64,000 nucleotides of DNA, taken from positions 124,001-188,000 of the forward strand of contig JAANDG010000095.1 of NCBI GenBank assembly GCA_036852015.1, in the 5' to 3' direction. Of this stretch, positions 1 to 13,697 are shown piece after piece; position 1 is the stretch's first letter, and every line of letters begins with the position of its first letter. The translations under genes were made by a program, and so were the position numbers. The notes under the pieces were generated by a model. That model did no database searches and was not told the DNA's origin. It was given only the letters and a program-made list of their open reading frames with translations. Source of the DNA: Pelodera strongyloides. Its lineage: Eukaryota; Nematoda; Chromadorea; Rhabditida; Rhabditidae.

Positions 1-2312
1 CCGGCGCATGAGAATGTATAGTTTTGATGAAACAAATGGGCTACTTATTTGGTGTGCCTACGAAAAACCAGAAAACAGGTGAAAACTGAACCAACCATAG
101 AAACCAAACGCGAAACTAATCATTTTTGTATGGGAAAAGCTGCTGAACATTGAATACATTTCTCTTGATTTCTGTCAAACATGAGGATCCATCGTATTTT
201 TTATGCAAAATAATGTACGCAAGCAAAATCGTTCATGCGTAAAGAATGCAAAAGAATTTTAAGCAATAGAAATTTCTTGATTAGGGGAGAGATGTAACGA
301 TTACCTATTGTGTGTGCACAATCACAATATCACTTAATTCACAGTTATGTATGTCAAAGGAGGAAAGGCAAAATAAGTTCAAATGGCATCGTATAAGAAC
401 TCCGCTCCCCCCAATCAACATAAAACCAAATATGTATGTATGCGTGCACAGAGCAACTATAATTTGGCAAACGTTGTAAGAATAAGAGAGACACTGATTA
501 TAACTTTCTCGGTTCTAAACTGGATGAACCGTGAAATATTCGGCACGACATTTACGAAATACTATAGCACGAGGCCAGATCCCACACTTTGAAATCGGAA
601 ATGTGGGGGGCCCAAACAATAAATATATTTCAAGTGTGCATCTGTCCGTAGCAATATGGAGGCACTGAATTGCAGTGCTTATATAAAGAAATAGGAAACG
701 AAATTGTCCATGGATAGATACAACAATCGTCACGCAAATTGTTAGGGAGACGCTCGGATCTCCTCATAACTTACCACCACATGAAGTAGTCTTAGACCAG
801 TCTCCTGCAAAATCACGAACTCGAAGACAGGTCAACTAATATAAGTAGCAATGAAGCCTTCTAGTAAAACAACAGTGTTAGTGATTTAAAAAGCGTTTCA
901 TACAAAATGGATGAGATGAGTCAACCACCGGGAAAAAGTGACTGGGGCTTTTTCCGTATGGTGACGTAGAAAGCGCGCACTTCTTTAATGCAAACAATCG
1001 CCTGTAACACTGCTGAATTAAGGGTCAACGTCAAGTCGGCTGACAGCGCAAAAAGGTAGAGAAAACAGTGAAGCGGGAGAGGAAATAAGCCGCTATCAAA
1101 CTCCAAACTAACAATAACAAACCGAATTATTACACGTCATTGTTCAAAGGACAATAGGATAATACCATATGTCGCAATGCATTGTTGGATAACACCTTCT
1201 TTGTCTTGATTTGTATGCAATGAGCTACTTTTTGTTTCGCTCTTTGCAATTATCTCCTGACTCAAAACAATATTACCTTGTGTTGATTGGTTGCTATTCT
1301 CTAGACAATGTTTTGGCTTCGACATATCGCTATGAAAACAAAAGTATCCGATTACAAGGAATAAGTGGTTTGCACCACACATATGGAAATCATTTGTGAA
1401 ATCTTAATGTTGGAAATTCGGTTGTTGCACGTACGACAATGAAATGGACATTCAGTAGCGTAGCTCCACCTAGTTTGCTTGAACCAAATGGAACGAAAAC
1501 GAAAGCAAAGAAATCAACATGTGATTAGCATAAATTGTCGCAATAGCCCTCTTGTGGGACATCCAATATATCCACCAAAGGCCTTATTTCCGAATTTCGA
1601 AATGAGTTTTGAAGCTGTCAAAACATGCATGCGTATATACGTGAGTATGAATATGTCTGATGCAAAAACACGCGTATGAGCCTCTTCTTGGGGACTAAAT
1701 CAGAAATGACGGAATGGCCGAAAAGTGCGAAACAGACATAGAGAAACAAGTAGCTTCTTCAACAGAATGAATAGCGACAACAAATAACCGCGAGAAGAAT
1801 CTCTACTTCGCAAAAAAGGGCATGACTTGTAAGGAACACAACTTTACCTTATTGGAACAATGAAAATACCGAAACATTGACAATCTGCATGTAGTAGACC
1901 AGACTTCCACATAGCACGGATACACTTTATGAAGAAGACCAGAAGATGTCTTCGGTACATTGAGCTTTTCTTGAGATTGGGATTAACTCCTTAACTGAGA
2001 TTTGCCTCGACTAATAGGGATTATGCACGTTTGACGGACAAGCCGATTGGAATGTAAATTAGATGGGCAACGAGGAAAAAATGTCGATCAGTGCTGGAAG
2101 GCTTAAATCAGATGTGTGCGTAGAGAGCGTGAATAATTAAAAGTAAAAACGATTGCACGTAAAAAGTCAACTTTGGACTAGAGTCAGTAAGAAAATTCAT
2201 GCTCAAGTCGGATGTTAACTATGCCAAGTTACGTGTGTTCAAATGCTTGTCGGGGACGTTAGGAATTATTGGTGAAATGAAGTGGAATAAAGAGGACTTC
2301 GAGATTACCATC

Positions 2313-2429
2313 AGAGAGAGACAGAGAGAAAGAAAGAGAGAGGGAGGGAGGATGACAGGGAGAGAAGAGAGAGGGAGGAAGAATGAAAGGGAGGGAAAGA
2401 TAGAGATTTTGAAAGAGAGAGAGAAAAAG
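2313..2429 (+). repeat. Polypurine (GA-rich) tract
   Basis: About 117 bases are almost pure purine on the + strand, built from irregular GAGAGA, GGGAGG and AAAGAGA runs. Further purine-rich sequence follows at about 2,465-2,565. Both strands show open frames over it, but they are only low-complexity Arg/Glu/Lys or Ser/Leu/Phe translations. Such tracts may adopt triplex or non-B structure; nothing here suggests a protein. Confidence 0.8.
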
Positions 2430-5318
2430 TGAATATGCAAATGAGGATAATGGTGGGTGGGAGTTTATGAAGAGGAGAAAGGCAGCGAAAACTTGCGAAA
2501 AAAGGAAGTGGTAAAGACGACAGAGAGTCTCAAAGAGAGAGGACAGGATGAGAGAGAAGGATAAAATCGAGCAAAAACCTTACTCAACAACTCAGTAAGC
2601 ATGGGAAAGCATGGAATCTCTGAAAGCTGCTTTCCCAGCCAGATGAATTCATATGTGATGCAAACATACAGAGTGTTACCTCATTTAACTTAAAGAATAA
2701 TTAAACTTAGAGACTCCACCATTTATAAAGGAAAATTTAGTGGGGGCGCGGTATAACATGTAGAATTTCCATGAGGTGCTCAGCTTTGCAGAACGACTCC
2801 CTCACAGAGGGTGTACAGTCATGCACCCATAGCTAGAATAGGTGGCAAAGGAGTTGACACAGTAAAATCGCTGAGAAACTCTTCGAATATGAAATAACTC
2901 GTTGCATCTGATGGAAAAGGTAAAAGATGAGTTGCAGTGCAACTGATTTAATTGTTCTCGTTGGATCCGTGTAAGTTGCTCTCTTAGACATCAGGTGTCT
3001 CCAAGGGAGGGAAACCCCTAGAACAGTTGCCTTCGAGCAATATTGATCGAAACAATTTGCAGCAAGTTGATACGACAAACATCAAGAATATTACGTATCT
3101 GCTAGAAAATGAAAACTTGCGTCTGTTTCTGAATCATCAAAGTTGGGTTCGAAAACGAAAACGTGCTTACTCAAAGCTTGTGACACCTTGAACAAACGCT
3201 CACTGATCCATTATGATAAACGTTTAAACGTGACCAAAATGTAACACATTCCCTTGGAATATCTCGTTTCAGTCAAACACGTCGCGAGAAGCTGAGACTA
3301 TGACCTTTTAATGTTCGCAACGAGTTGCATCTTTTCACTTTTCTCTAACAGTGTAAGTTTCTTTCCTTTCTTATTTTACGAAAAGGGTTTTGGCGTGAGT
3401 AAATAACATTAATAAAGAGTTGCATGGTTATGCTAGTTTCAAAACCCCTCAGCAACGCATGGTTTGGGTATCCATCAATGCGGAAACAATCTTTCTTCCA
3501 TCGTTGTATAGTTGCTCCCTAAGTCGCGTGAAACCCCGCTCATAACTTTCCCAATAGAAAAAGAGGAAACCTATTGATTTTCAATATATGTTGTGACGAT
3601 GAGAGCACGTTGCAGCGTGATCTTCCAGCAACAAAGAAAAAACAGTGAACTGACTCAGAAAGTCGGGAAAATAAAAGAAAACAAGGAGGAGAAAGGGGGG
3701 AAAACATAAAGTAACAATGACTTTTACATCGCGACAATATAAACTCTTCAAAAAAATACATTTTGCACAGCAACTTTTCGACAATCCGACACGCACTGTT
3801 TGCAACCAAAGTAGAAAACACTACGTATATACTGTCTGGAAAGACCGTAGGAACAAAACATAACGTGCACTTTAATCTGTTCACTTCGTCTCAGTGAACT
3901 ATATTGAAAAGAGATGTGTGTGTGTGTGGAGAGAGCGTTGTGTGCACGTTGTAATCCATTCCGAAAAGAGCTTTCCCCAATGGTGATATGCTGTGAAAAG
4001 GGGATGCAAATTTCAATACTGGAGTTACAGACCAATAAGCACACTACGTGTCGACATTTCTGTTCCCCATGGATATGGTTTCACGAATTTACAAATTGCG
4101 AGTGAATTACACAATACAAGTATTTTGTTAATTGCACAATATCAACTGTAAAGAAAAGGCATTCACGTAGCAAAAATAACGGGGAACAGCTGCGAAATTG
4201 GGATACTTTGCAAGTAACCAGTTCAAAGTGGAAAAAAATGAAAAGCATAAATATGTCACGGAATGTTTTTGAGAAAATGTTTCCGGCCACAATAAATGAT
4301 GTACCTGTTCAATAAACGGCAAGGAGCTAGAAGAATGTTTAAATTTTGCATGGATCTCACACGCCGAAAACATGGTCCTTCAGGGAGCATTTTGAAATTT
4401 AGTAACATAGCTAATTAGAATCGCACATATCTCATGTATAATGGACGAAAAGCACAAGAAAGAAAGGAAGAGAGGGAGACAAACGAATCCACTCTCTATA
4501 TAAGGATACATTAAAAGTAACTAATGGTGTTATAAAAAGGATAAAAATAGTTATGTCGTGAACCGAGCTTTAAGATAGACATGTATTAGCTTTTCTTGGA
4601 ATTTGAAGCGAAAATGTGACCAGAAAAAGCTGATAGCGTAATAGAAAGAATGAATCGATAAGCAAAGGTTTTAATACGAAGTCGGCTTAAAGATCGTGAT
4701 AAAGTGTTCGATAAATATACATATGTTGTCTGCATCAATGAACTTTTGTGTGAAGTGAAAGTGTTGGGAATTTCCAACATGCGCATTATGCACGAAAAAC
4801 TATAGCAGCAAATCCAAACCGGAGAACCGAACAATTACGGACACAGGGCTACATTACACCCCTCATGTTGAAAAAAAATACATAAAACACCATGGCGGAA
4901 GCAGATTATTTAATATATAGAGGTCAATAACTTCGCCATAATTATTAACGAATGGGGGACATAAATCAAGCGGATAGCGGTAATTTACACACGATTGCTG
5001 ACAGATAACACGCGAACCAATATTATATATATCAACATAATTGAAGTTTACGCTATGGTCTTTTGTGTACTGTATAACGAGCATGGTAAAAACACGTGCA
5101 GTTCCCGAGATAGAATATATAACAATGATTCAGAGGGAGTGTCTCATAAACACAGATGTAAAAGCTGAGAGTCTGACAGTATGTAATGGGTCTTTAATTT
5201 ATTGGACTGTCAAGTACCATGTCCAAATGTCCCAATAATGACAGCTCAATTAGTGTACAGTGTGCTGTGCGCTCTGCGTTCTCTAACTATTGAGCAGGCA
5301 GCCACACGACAACCCCTC

Positions 5319-5326
5319 TGACGTCA
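5319..5326. promoter_or_regulatory. CRE palindrome TGACGTCA
   Basis: A perfect 8-base TGACGTCA palindrome, the consensus for CREB/ATF-type bZIP factors, sits in the locally GC-richer patch around 5.3-5.6 kb. No gene start was identified beside it, so a regulatory role is only a suggestion; one copy of an 8-mer in 64 kb is close to what chance would give. Confidence 0.3.
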
Positions 5327-8300
5327 CAGCCCATGGGGGACCCTCATCGGCAAAACAGCGCACCGCAACTGAAGGTCGCGTTGCGGCAAACGGCTGCCTG
5401 AAAATCAAGGTCACCGGCGGGACGAATAAGAATTCAAACGGCTCAAAAGTTTTTGAAGTAGTACTGTTACTTGGCAACAGAAAATAAGAAGTTAGTTGTT
5501 CGTGGGAAAGGCGTGAATGATCTAGTCAGAGGCGTTTGTTCATTGACGGCTCAATGGTGACCAAAGGACGGTCGTCCAGATCTCCCCGACCACGAAGTCC
5601 CCCACATCAGTTGACGGTTGGTTATCATAATAAGTGCATAGTAAGGAACAACCTGCAATTTTATAGTATTCAGCCGCATCGAAATATTCCTTATACGTAA
5701 ACGAGTGAAATGTGGAATATCATAGCGGCATCGCTAATAGGCTTACATGCTTACAAAACTCATGCAAAACGATTGCATTTGCGATTTCTGAACAACGCAT
5801 TGTTTATTGTTGGTTGTTTGGCAAATCTAATTGCGTAATCCAATCGGAAGTGCATGCTGCACCGTGGAGGGTTGTTTATTTTGCACAGGAAGGAACGTTG
5901 ATCCTAATTTGTGGATTTTTTGACGTGGTAGGTAGGAAATGCACTCAGCAAAGTGATCTTTGTGATAAGATCTTTTGGTAATGCATTGCCTTCCCGAACA
6001 TACTAGGTTTCAAATATGCACTCTTTCGGATATCTTTCGATCATGCTATTGTGAGGAAATTCTTCCTACTTTTGTTCGTCAGCAGCCATTCGGCTACAAA
6101 TATTTAATTCTCATTGTTAAAGGCTCGCTCAGATTTCATAACAACAATGTCGCCATTAAATTGTGTAAATGTGATGTAAATACGTTTATGGCGAGAACTT
6201 TATGCTCTTTTCAGGCCATAGTTCTTGTAAACTTAAGAGCTGAGTGAGGTTGTAAATACACAGGTTTTTAGCAAAGTTTAATTTTTACAACCGATTTTGC
6301 AGTTGGTACATCTCCAAAATTAGCCTCTTTGATATTTCATAGTGGCTTTTCGGTTCAAATACAGTTTTCAAATATTTTGCTGTTGTACAGCAGCGGATGT
6401 GATTGGCTGTTTTTGCTATGTTGCTACTAAGAAACGTATAATTTATAGTAATCAGTGGTTGTTAACACGCAATTAGTTGCCAAAAAGGCAATCAAAAAGT
6501 ATCACAATTACTACCAGAATAATATGTATACTCCATTGATGCATTTTTACAGTTGGTGGTTTTTAATTTTTCATCCACTACCTACAGGTTTTAAAAACAT
6601 CTTGTCCTTCTGTCATTTTTATTAAACTCTCACTGCAACGAAATGAACGAAAAGCTAAAGTATGTGCTTGCTCGTCGAGTGATTCTATGAAATTGGCATC
6701 GTTTCTATACTCTTTGAACCCTGCGATTAGATGTATAGTCTCTCACTATCTCTACATAACCCTTTTATTTGCAACGCCAACTCATTCCAGCCAACTGTTT
6801 TATACGGCTTCTGTTTTTTTTCTTTCGTCGCACTTCTTCAATGCCTAGTTATTATGAAAAACGTATAGAACATAACAATTCTTGATGTAGTTGAGAATAA
6901 TTCTTAGAATAAAACAAAAGTAAGCGCTTCCCTCGGGATTCAGTACTTCTGACATTCGTCTCGTTTATTGCACAAAAACAAAGGAGACAATTAACATGAC
7001 GCAAGACCAGCAAGACATCCTCATCACCATGATGTTCTTCTACACACCAGCACCAAATCACAATGTTTTTGACGTGCACTCAATAATGGAGGAAGAAAAA
7101 AAGGCTCTAGCGCTGTTAAATATGTTCCAAAACATCAAGCGACTGACGTTGCATGGATACCATTGGAGAGGCCATCGTTCCTCTAAATAAACATTGGAGT
7201 CGAGCAGAAATGCTAACATTTTCATAATTTTTCATAATATTTTTGTTTACGCGATCTTTTGTTCTTTCTAGAATTCACTAAGTTACGGTCCATAATCCCA
7301 ACACCGAAAGCGTTTTCAAAATTGCATCCCATGACACCCGCATTGCTAGACCTACTGGCTTTGTATGTGTCTAGCAGAAAAATATTCGCGATATTCAGAC
7401 TTTCTGGCCAATGCAATGTTTTCTAGTGGAAATTGAGCTTTTGTAAGAAGTCGTGAGAACAGACCCACTTGATTTCTAAGCATAGTGCGAAGGTAGGAAA
7501 TAACTTTTTGTAACTAAATATAGCAGTATTAGTAATTTCATGGGAGTCTGGCATTTTTATTTGACCTTATAATTATTTTTTTTTAAACTGGGCAATGCGT
7601 GTGGTCCTGCTTTCGAAAATAGAATAAGCGTGAGTAATAAGAACAATAAGTAATATGGCGCTTTCACAGTACGAAATTGATCAGCAATTATTAATTTCAT
7701 GCGGCAGTAATCCCTTCTCCCTACCTGATTTTTCTGACTCGGGATAAATCCTCTTTTAGTAGTTACGTCTATTTTTTGCCCTTTTGCTGTGCAGTATATT
7801 TATGTATAGTGTATAGGACCGGAAAAGGTTTCTCGAGAGAAAACTTCAGACTCCATTGTTAGCCGACTTTTTCAATCACACCTAGTATTTCCTGAGCAGA
7901 AAACGCCTCGCTCGCAGAGAAAAGCCGAACTAAAGTAATAATCCGTGCTCTTTTGATTATATAGCTGAAAACATGAACTTCATTAGTTTATGTGCTATGC
8001 ACATCAGAGCCCGCATAGTTATTCTGGTTGCGTACTTGCTTTATGGAACAATGTGGTGACTTTTATAATGTATATTCAAAAATATGAGGCACACTTACGT
8101 ATAGCCGCGCATTTACGCCAATTCCCCTGTGTAATGTCTAACAAACTTATTCATGTAGCAGACTGCACTTATAAGGTCGCCCAAACAATTAGACAAAAAT
8201 ATTGCCCAGTAATTAGTGTAAGAACTTTTCACCTGCCTACCCCATGAAATTGTAAAGTTTGTTCGTTTTTGCTTGCTTCTTTTTTCTTACTAGTTCAATG

Positions 8301-9472
8301 TCTCTCACAACAACTTACAATTTACACATAAGTAGGATTACTTTAAGTGACGTATGAAGTATTTGTCGTCGTATATTAGTAGGACCACCTGGTTAGTCAA
8401 TATATGGGCTGTAACTGGGGTGGATTCAAGAAGAAATGGCGGTTTTTGCCTGCCCCATTTCCTTCTTGGTAGAGCCGTTCTAAGAGATACTTTCCCTTTA
8501 TTTCATTCCCACTCTACAACCATATTTGAAAAGTTCCACTTCAAGTTAAATATAAGCATATATACTAATAAGTTTGTTGTATGTTTTTAATGAGTGAAAC
8601 ACATCAGCTTAGCATAAATCACAGGACGCTTTTTAGTACATTCTAAGAGCGACATGAAGCTGTTTTGATAACAATAACGAAAAGTTTCCTCACTTTTAGT
8701 TCAAAATACATTTTAAGCCGGCTTCTGTTTTGTATGTCTGACTTTCTTTGACATTTCCTCCCGTTTGCTTTTGTAACTATAGCAGCAAGAGCACATTCTT
8801 TTTTTAAACGCAACTTCCTCATACTATTGAAATCAAGCGTCAACGGCTATTTAGTTTAATTCAATTGAGATTTTTTGTAAACTTGTGTCTTGAAAGTAGT
8901 GTTACGCAAATTGAAGCACGAAACCTACTTTTTTGTTAAATATAAAATCACGCGGAAAAATGTAGTCATTGCGTTAGTATACGAATACAATCTTTGATCG
9001 TTGAACATTATATAGAGGTTTATTGAGGAAACATTGAAATACTTTTTTTTCTTCATATATAAAATTCGTATTCTTCTTTATTTCTACTATAGTATCTTTA
9101 AGTATGAATTATGTGCTTGAACCTGCATGTTTTTTTTCTGTGCGTTGAAGATTGATCATATGGTTGTTAACTTATAATAAAAGGAGCTCGTGCTAGTTTA
9201 TCAGCTGTACTTCGAAACAACAAGACTGGGGATATAATACATCGGGCCCCGTGCTAATGTAATGCGGACGCGGAGTAGTACGGGTAGCTGGCATGAAGGC
9301 TCACGAGGCCAGAATAAAGACTCAGACGAAAGCCGCGGATACGTAAAGGCAAGGAATCAATAAACACCCTGTTATTGCACTTCAAGCTTCTGTCACGGTT
9401 ATAAAACCACATTTATTGGTTGTACAGTGTCACGCTCCATACAGTTGGAATGGTAGTAGATTATTCAAAAAA

Positions 9473-9493
9473 GGTTTAATTACCCAAGTTTGA
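9473..9493 (+). other. SL1 spliced-leader-like sequence
   Basis: Twenty-one consecutive bases match the conserved nematode SL1 leader (GGTTTAATTACCCAAGTTTG then A). The last SL1 base (G) is replaced by A, and the following bases are ACTAAG rather than the GT donor of an SL RNA gene. The sequence downstream does not resemble the rest of SL RNA: no Sm site of the AATTTTGGA type is visible. It is therefore probably not a functional SL RNA gene. A degenerate SL RNA copy, or the 5' end of a trans-spliced mRNA reinserted into the genome, are the likelier explanations. It lies about 550 bases upstream of the first recognised kinesin exon. Confidence 0.6.
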
Positions 9494-10018
9494 ACTAAGT
9501 ATTCTCCTGATGGCGTAAGCAGAAACGTCGGAAAATAAATGTGCTTAAACACATTGTTTGTCTTCTTGGTTGGAAAAGAAGCTCACAACATACTCTGAAT
9601 AATGCACATCTATTGAGCCTTACATAATAGGGATGTTATGTGTTTTTCATTTTTTTTTGTCAAATGTCACATCGGCCTCCTAGACTCATAGGAAATTGAT
9701 TTGGGGTGGTCTACGCCTGTAGGTCTCTACTTTTCCAATGAATTTATCACTTTAAACGCTTCTGCAAAGAAAGAAAAACACAATCATCTTTTTCCTTCGT
9801 GGGTGGTCCCGTCAGCACTTTACGGTCCCTTTCCGATGGAAAAAGTGTAATCGTCGTGAGAACGAATCGGAAGAAGAACGTGAATTCTGCAGCATGGAAC
9901 CGTTGCAGACGACGTGCATATAATTCGAAACATTCATTTGCGGGATGAGGGCATCGATAGAAAAACAACAAACATGCTTTTTACTGTAGGGAAACTACAA
10001 TATGATAATTAATTTCAG

Positions 10019-13000
10019 GTTGTTGTTCGGGTTCGTCCGTTGAACAATTCCGAAAAGGAAAAGAGACATTTTCAATGTGTTTTTCCACTCAGCAATCAGG
10101 TAGGAATAAATAAAGATGCAATCAATCAATTGTATGTATTTATTTTGAGAATGCGTAACCTAATTACAACTCAGATTTGTGGAACAATTATGTTCATTTC
10201 ATGTGCAAACTACTGAAACTACCATGCATATCGACTTGCCTTCGTTTGCAATAGTGCTCATTTTATGTACATGTGTTTTAGAGGATACTACTTGTCGATC
10301 CAGAGAAATACGAGAACAATATCTTACGTCAGAATCGTCAACACGAAAAGCAATTCACTTTTGATGCCGCGTTTGGACCGAATTCGAGTCAGGTAGCCCG
10401 TATTGTTTATGTACATCTACAGCGTATAAAAGCATATATGTTGCTAGATTAATTTTGGTCCACTGTTGCTCTAGCTGGAAGGGCGGACGGTGAAGCTGTG
10501 AAGCTTCGTAGAAAAGTGGCAGACAGACAGGCAGAACTGATCCACACGACTACCCAGTGCGACTCTGCCGAGTATTGGATTTTTTATTAGTTATCTGCAT
10601 GAATTGTATTTGCAATCCCTTTCAGGAGGACGTTCACAGCGCAACTACGGGTCCCTTGGTTGATAGTGTAGTGCAGGGGTATAATGCAACCGTATTCGCA
10701 TATGGTGCCACAGGTTCGAACTTGAAATAGATATTAATACAGTATATACAATGCCGAGAAATACGTCACAATTTGAGAAATAAAAACACAGCCGTTTCAG
10801 GATCTGGCAAAACGTACACAATGAGTGGAACAAAGGATAACCCAGGCCTGATGACACTGCTCACGAAAAGTTTATACGAGAAGATCAATCTGGAAGAATA
10901 TCAAGTTTACTTGTCCTACCTGGTGAGTAAAACGCAGTATGGAGCGTTCGTACCCAACAAAACAGTTGTTACATGCCTTTTTCCATTTGTTTTAAAATTA
11001 AACCATATCATGAATAGTACGTCAAGGTGTCTTGAACTGGATTTGAACACGTCTTTGCAGGAAGTTTATAATGAAGTGATACGGGACCTTCTGAATCCCA
11101 GCTCCGGTATACTAGAACTAATGGAGGACGAAAAGGGAAGCATACGAGTGCCTGGACTCTCCACAGTCAAGGCCCCCAACATTAGTAGGGTGAGTTGCAA
11201 AAAATACCGTATTTTGTAGACTTTTAATTATTTTGCGTATTTTATTCATACAAAAAAAAATGTACACGAGTGTTAAGCCTATGCTTACATTTTTAACACT
11301 TGTATAAAAAAGTGACCTAACACTTTATGATCGACTTTAGATTATGCAAATATTACAAGAAGGCAATCTTCGAAGAACACAAGAAGCAACAATGGCAAAC
11401 AAAACATCGTCAAGAAGTCATGCATTACTGCAGGTGAGCTGTTTTGTATTGTAATATATAATACATGTTCTATTATATTATGAACTTATGAACTGAAATG
11501 CATGTGATCCCTTAAAAATCGGACACTTATGCAGCAGTACGCAAAAAATCTTTCAAGTAGGTATTTGATGCTTTTCCTTTTTGTGAACTTGGCACCCACG
11601 CTTTATTTCTTTTCCTTCGCATTGCCATTGCTATATTATATGCTTCAGGTCTCTCTCATGCGTAACAATCGGCAACATGGCAAGCTTTTCCTTATAGACT
11701 TGGCAGGCAGCGAACGAGCCTCGAACACACAGGTGAGAGAGATTTACATACTTCTAACGTTCCTACATATCTACATAAACAAACAGATTATAAGTACAAA
11801 CATATTTCAAAAGTAAGGAAAATAGCGTTTAGAACCGTGGTCAACGGCTGAAGGAAGGTGCAGCAATCAACAGAAGTTTACTGGCATTAGGAAACGTTAT
11901 CAACTCGTTGAGTTCAAGTAAGTCATATCCAAACGTTGATTTGATTAATGAATTAGAACGATACAACTGAATTAAGGGACCAAATACGTGAATTCTTTTT
12001 CAGCAAACAAGGCCAAGTACGTGAACTACAGAGACAGCAAACTTACCCGTTTACTGAAAGACTCGTTGGGAGGAAACGCTAAGACATGTATGATAGGTAA
12101 ATGGAAATCAAATAATAATTGTTTGTCTTATGAAACACACATTTTCTCACTTCTTTCTTCGACACAGTGTTTGCTGCTCGATGATCACTGTGGATAATAA
12201 TCTGTGGCTTTTTTTTAGCTCATGTAACTAGTGCGAGTGGTCACTACGAGGAAACCTACAACACATTGGTGTACGCGAGTCGAGCAAAAAATATTAGCAC
12301 GCGGGTTTGTTAGAACATATTGGCTTAAAAAGAGCTTTTCTTTTTTGTTCTTTACGCTCTCATTTCCTTCTGCATACTCGGGGAAAAAGCACTATAACTG
12401 ATGTTTTGATTACATATTACCTGCTTTTGTTGCATCATTGGGAATAACTAGGATAAAATAAACATATGACAAATACCAATTGAAGAAAAACAGTTTATTA
12501 ATTCAAATTACCTCTAACTTTTGACTTTCTCGTTTGTACTTAATAACTTATTGTACAGCCTACGAGGACTCGTCCCCTGTCTGCAGATCCTCCATATACT
12601 GAAGCAATGAAAGAACTTCAAAGGGACTTGGCTCGGAGAGCCACCCACGCGTCTAGTACAACTCAATGTGAGATGAAAGTTCGACATGCTATTCCGTTTC
12701 ATTAAAATTTAACGCTTTGGTCAGCTAAGTGACAATAACCACAGCTTAAAGATCCGAATTTTGACCTCACTAAAATTTGCCATATGCGTGTGTCTGGTTT
12801 TTCTTAAAGTATAATAGAAAGGCCAAATAACATTTGATCGATCATTGACATAATCAGGATATTTTTATCATCGAGCACTATGTCAAGAGAAATGTCAGAG
12901 AACCTTTTCTCGTTGTTATATCGCTGAATTTTTCCTTCGTCTACAAATTTTCGCATTTTTCAGTAAATGAGAAGGCAAATGATATTCGGCCCTTACGACC

Positions 13001-13658
13001 GTCAGTACCTGTCAGATGGAATGGAAACGTAAACACCGCCAACAATAACAGAAGAGATAGCAAGGTACTTTTCAAATATACTTTACTTTTGAAATCAGAT
13101 GATCATGACGTACGATTCTGTCGAAATATCGAAGTGCCTTGTTTGTGTTTTCCTTACGCGTCTCCGAATTCTTGGTTAGATTCTCAGTTACTATTGATTC
13201 TGACAGTATCACACATTATCGACATTATCGTCGTAATTTAGCTTCCTGAGAACGGTGGAAGTCGGCAGTTTTCATCACTCTTTAACCAACTAAAGGACCA
13301 GTACCTGGTTCAAATGGACAAACAGCACAAATTACGGTCAGTCACCTTGCGGCTTTGATTCCGTGTCATTTATTCATTATTCTGTGAAGGATACACTTCA
13401 GTCATAGTAACGTGTGTGCAACCGTAACCCGCCTCTTGTCTTTCAGTGAGCGTCTGATGCGTGCCAATCAGGACTGCTATGATGTGGATATGTCTCGAAC
13501 TTCAAAAATGGCAATCTTATCTGCTTGGCAGAAGCAACACAATCTGGAAGCCCGTACCGTTGAAAGTATAGAGAGGTTGAAAAAGGACGTCGAAGAGCAG
13601 GTCTGCAAACAGATATTGGACACCATTATACTTATCTGACTTATCCAATTTAGTTTTT

Positions 13659-13697
<39 letters not shown>

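Larger units (their letters stand above)
1..9472. other. Gene-poor 5' region
   Basis: I find no convincing multi-exon gene here on either strand. The open frames present are short, AT-rich, and lack recognisable domains or chains of in-phase exons with TTTCAG acceptors and GT donors. A somewhat GC-richer patch lies at about 5,255-5,640, and a short open frame at 6,996-7,190 (+) has a slightly coding-like composition but no recognised family. The interval may hold upstream regulatory DNA or distal 5' exons of the kinesin gene that starts near 10 kb. Confidence 0.5.

Noticed and set aside
2199..2440. Open frames on both strands, Arg/Glu-rich and Ser/Leu-rich
   Set aside because: They are translations of the polypurine tract.
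9473..9600. Functional SL1 RNA gene
   Set aside because: The donor GT after the leader is missing, and no Sm-binding site or SL RNA body is visible downstream.
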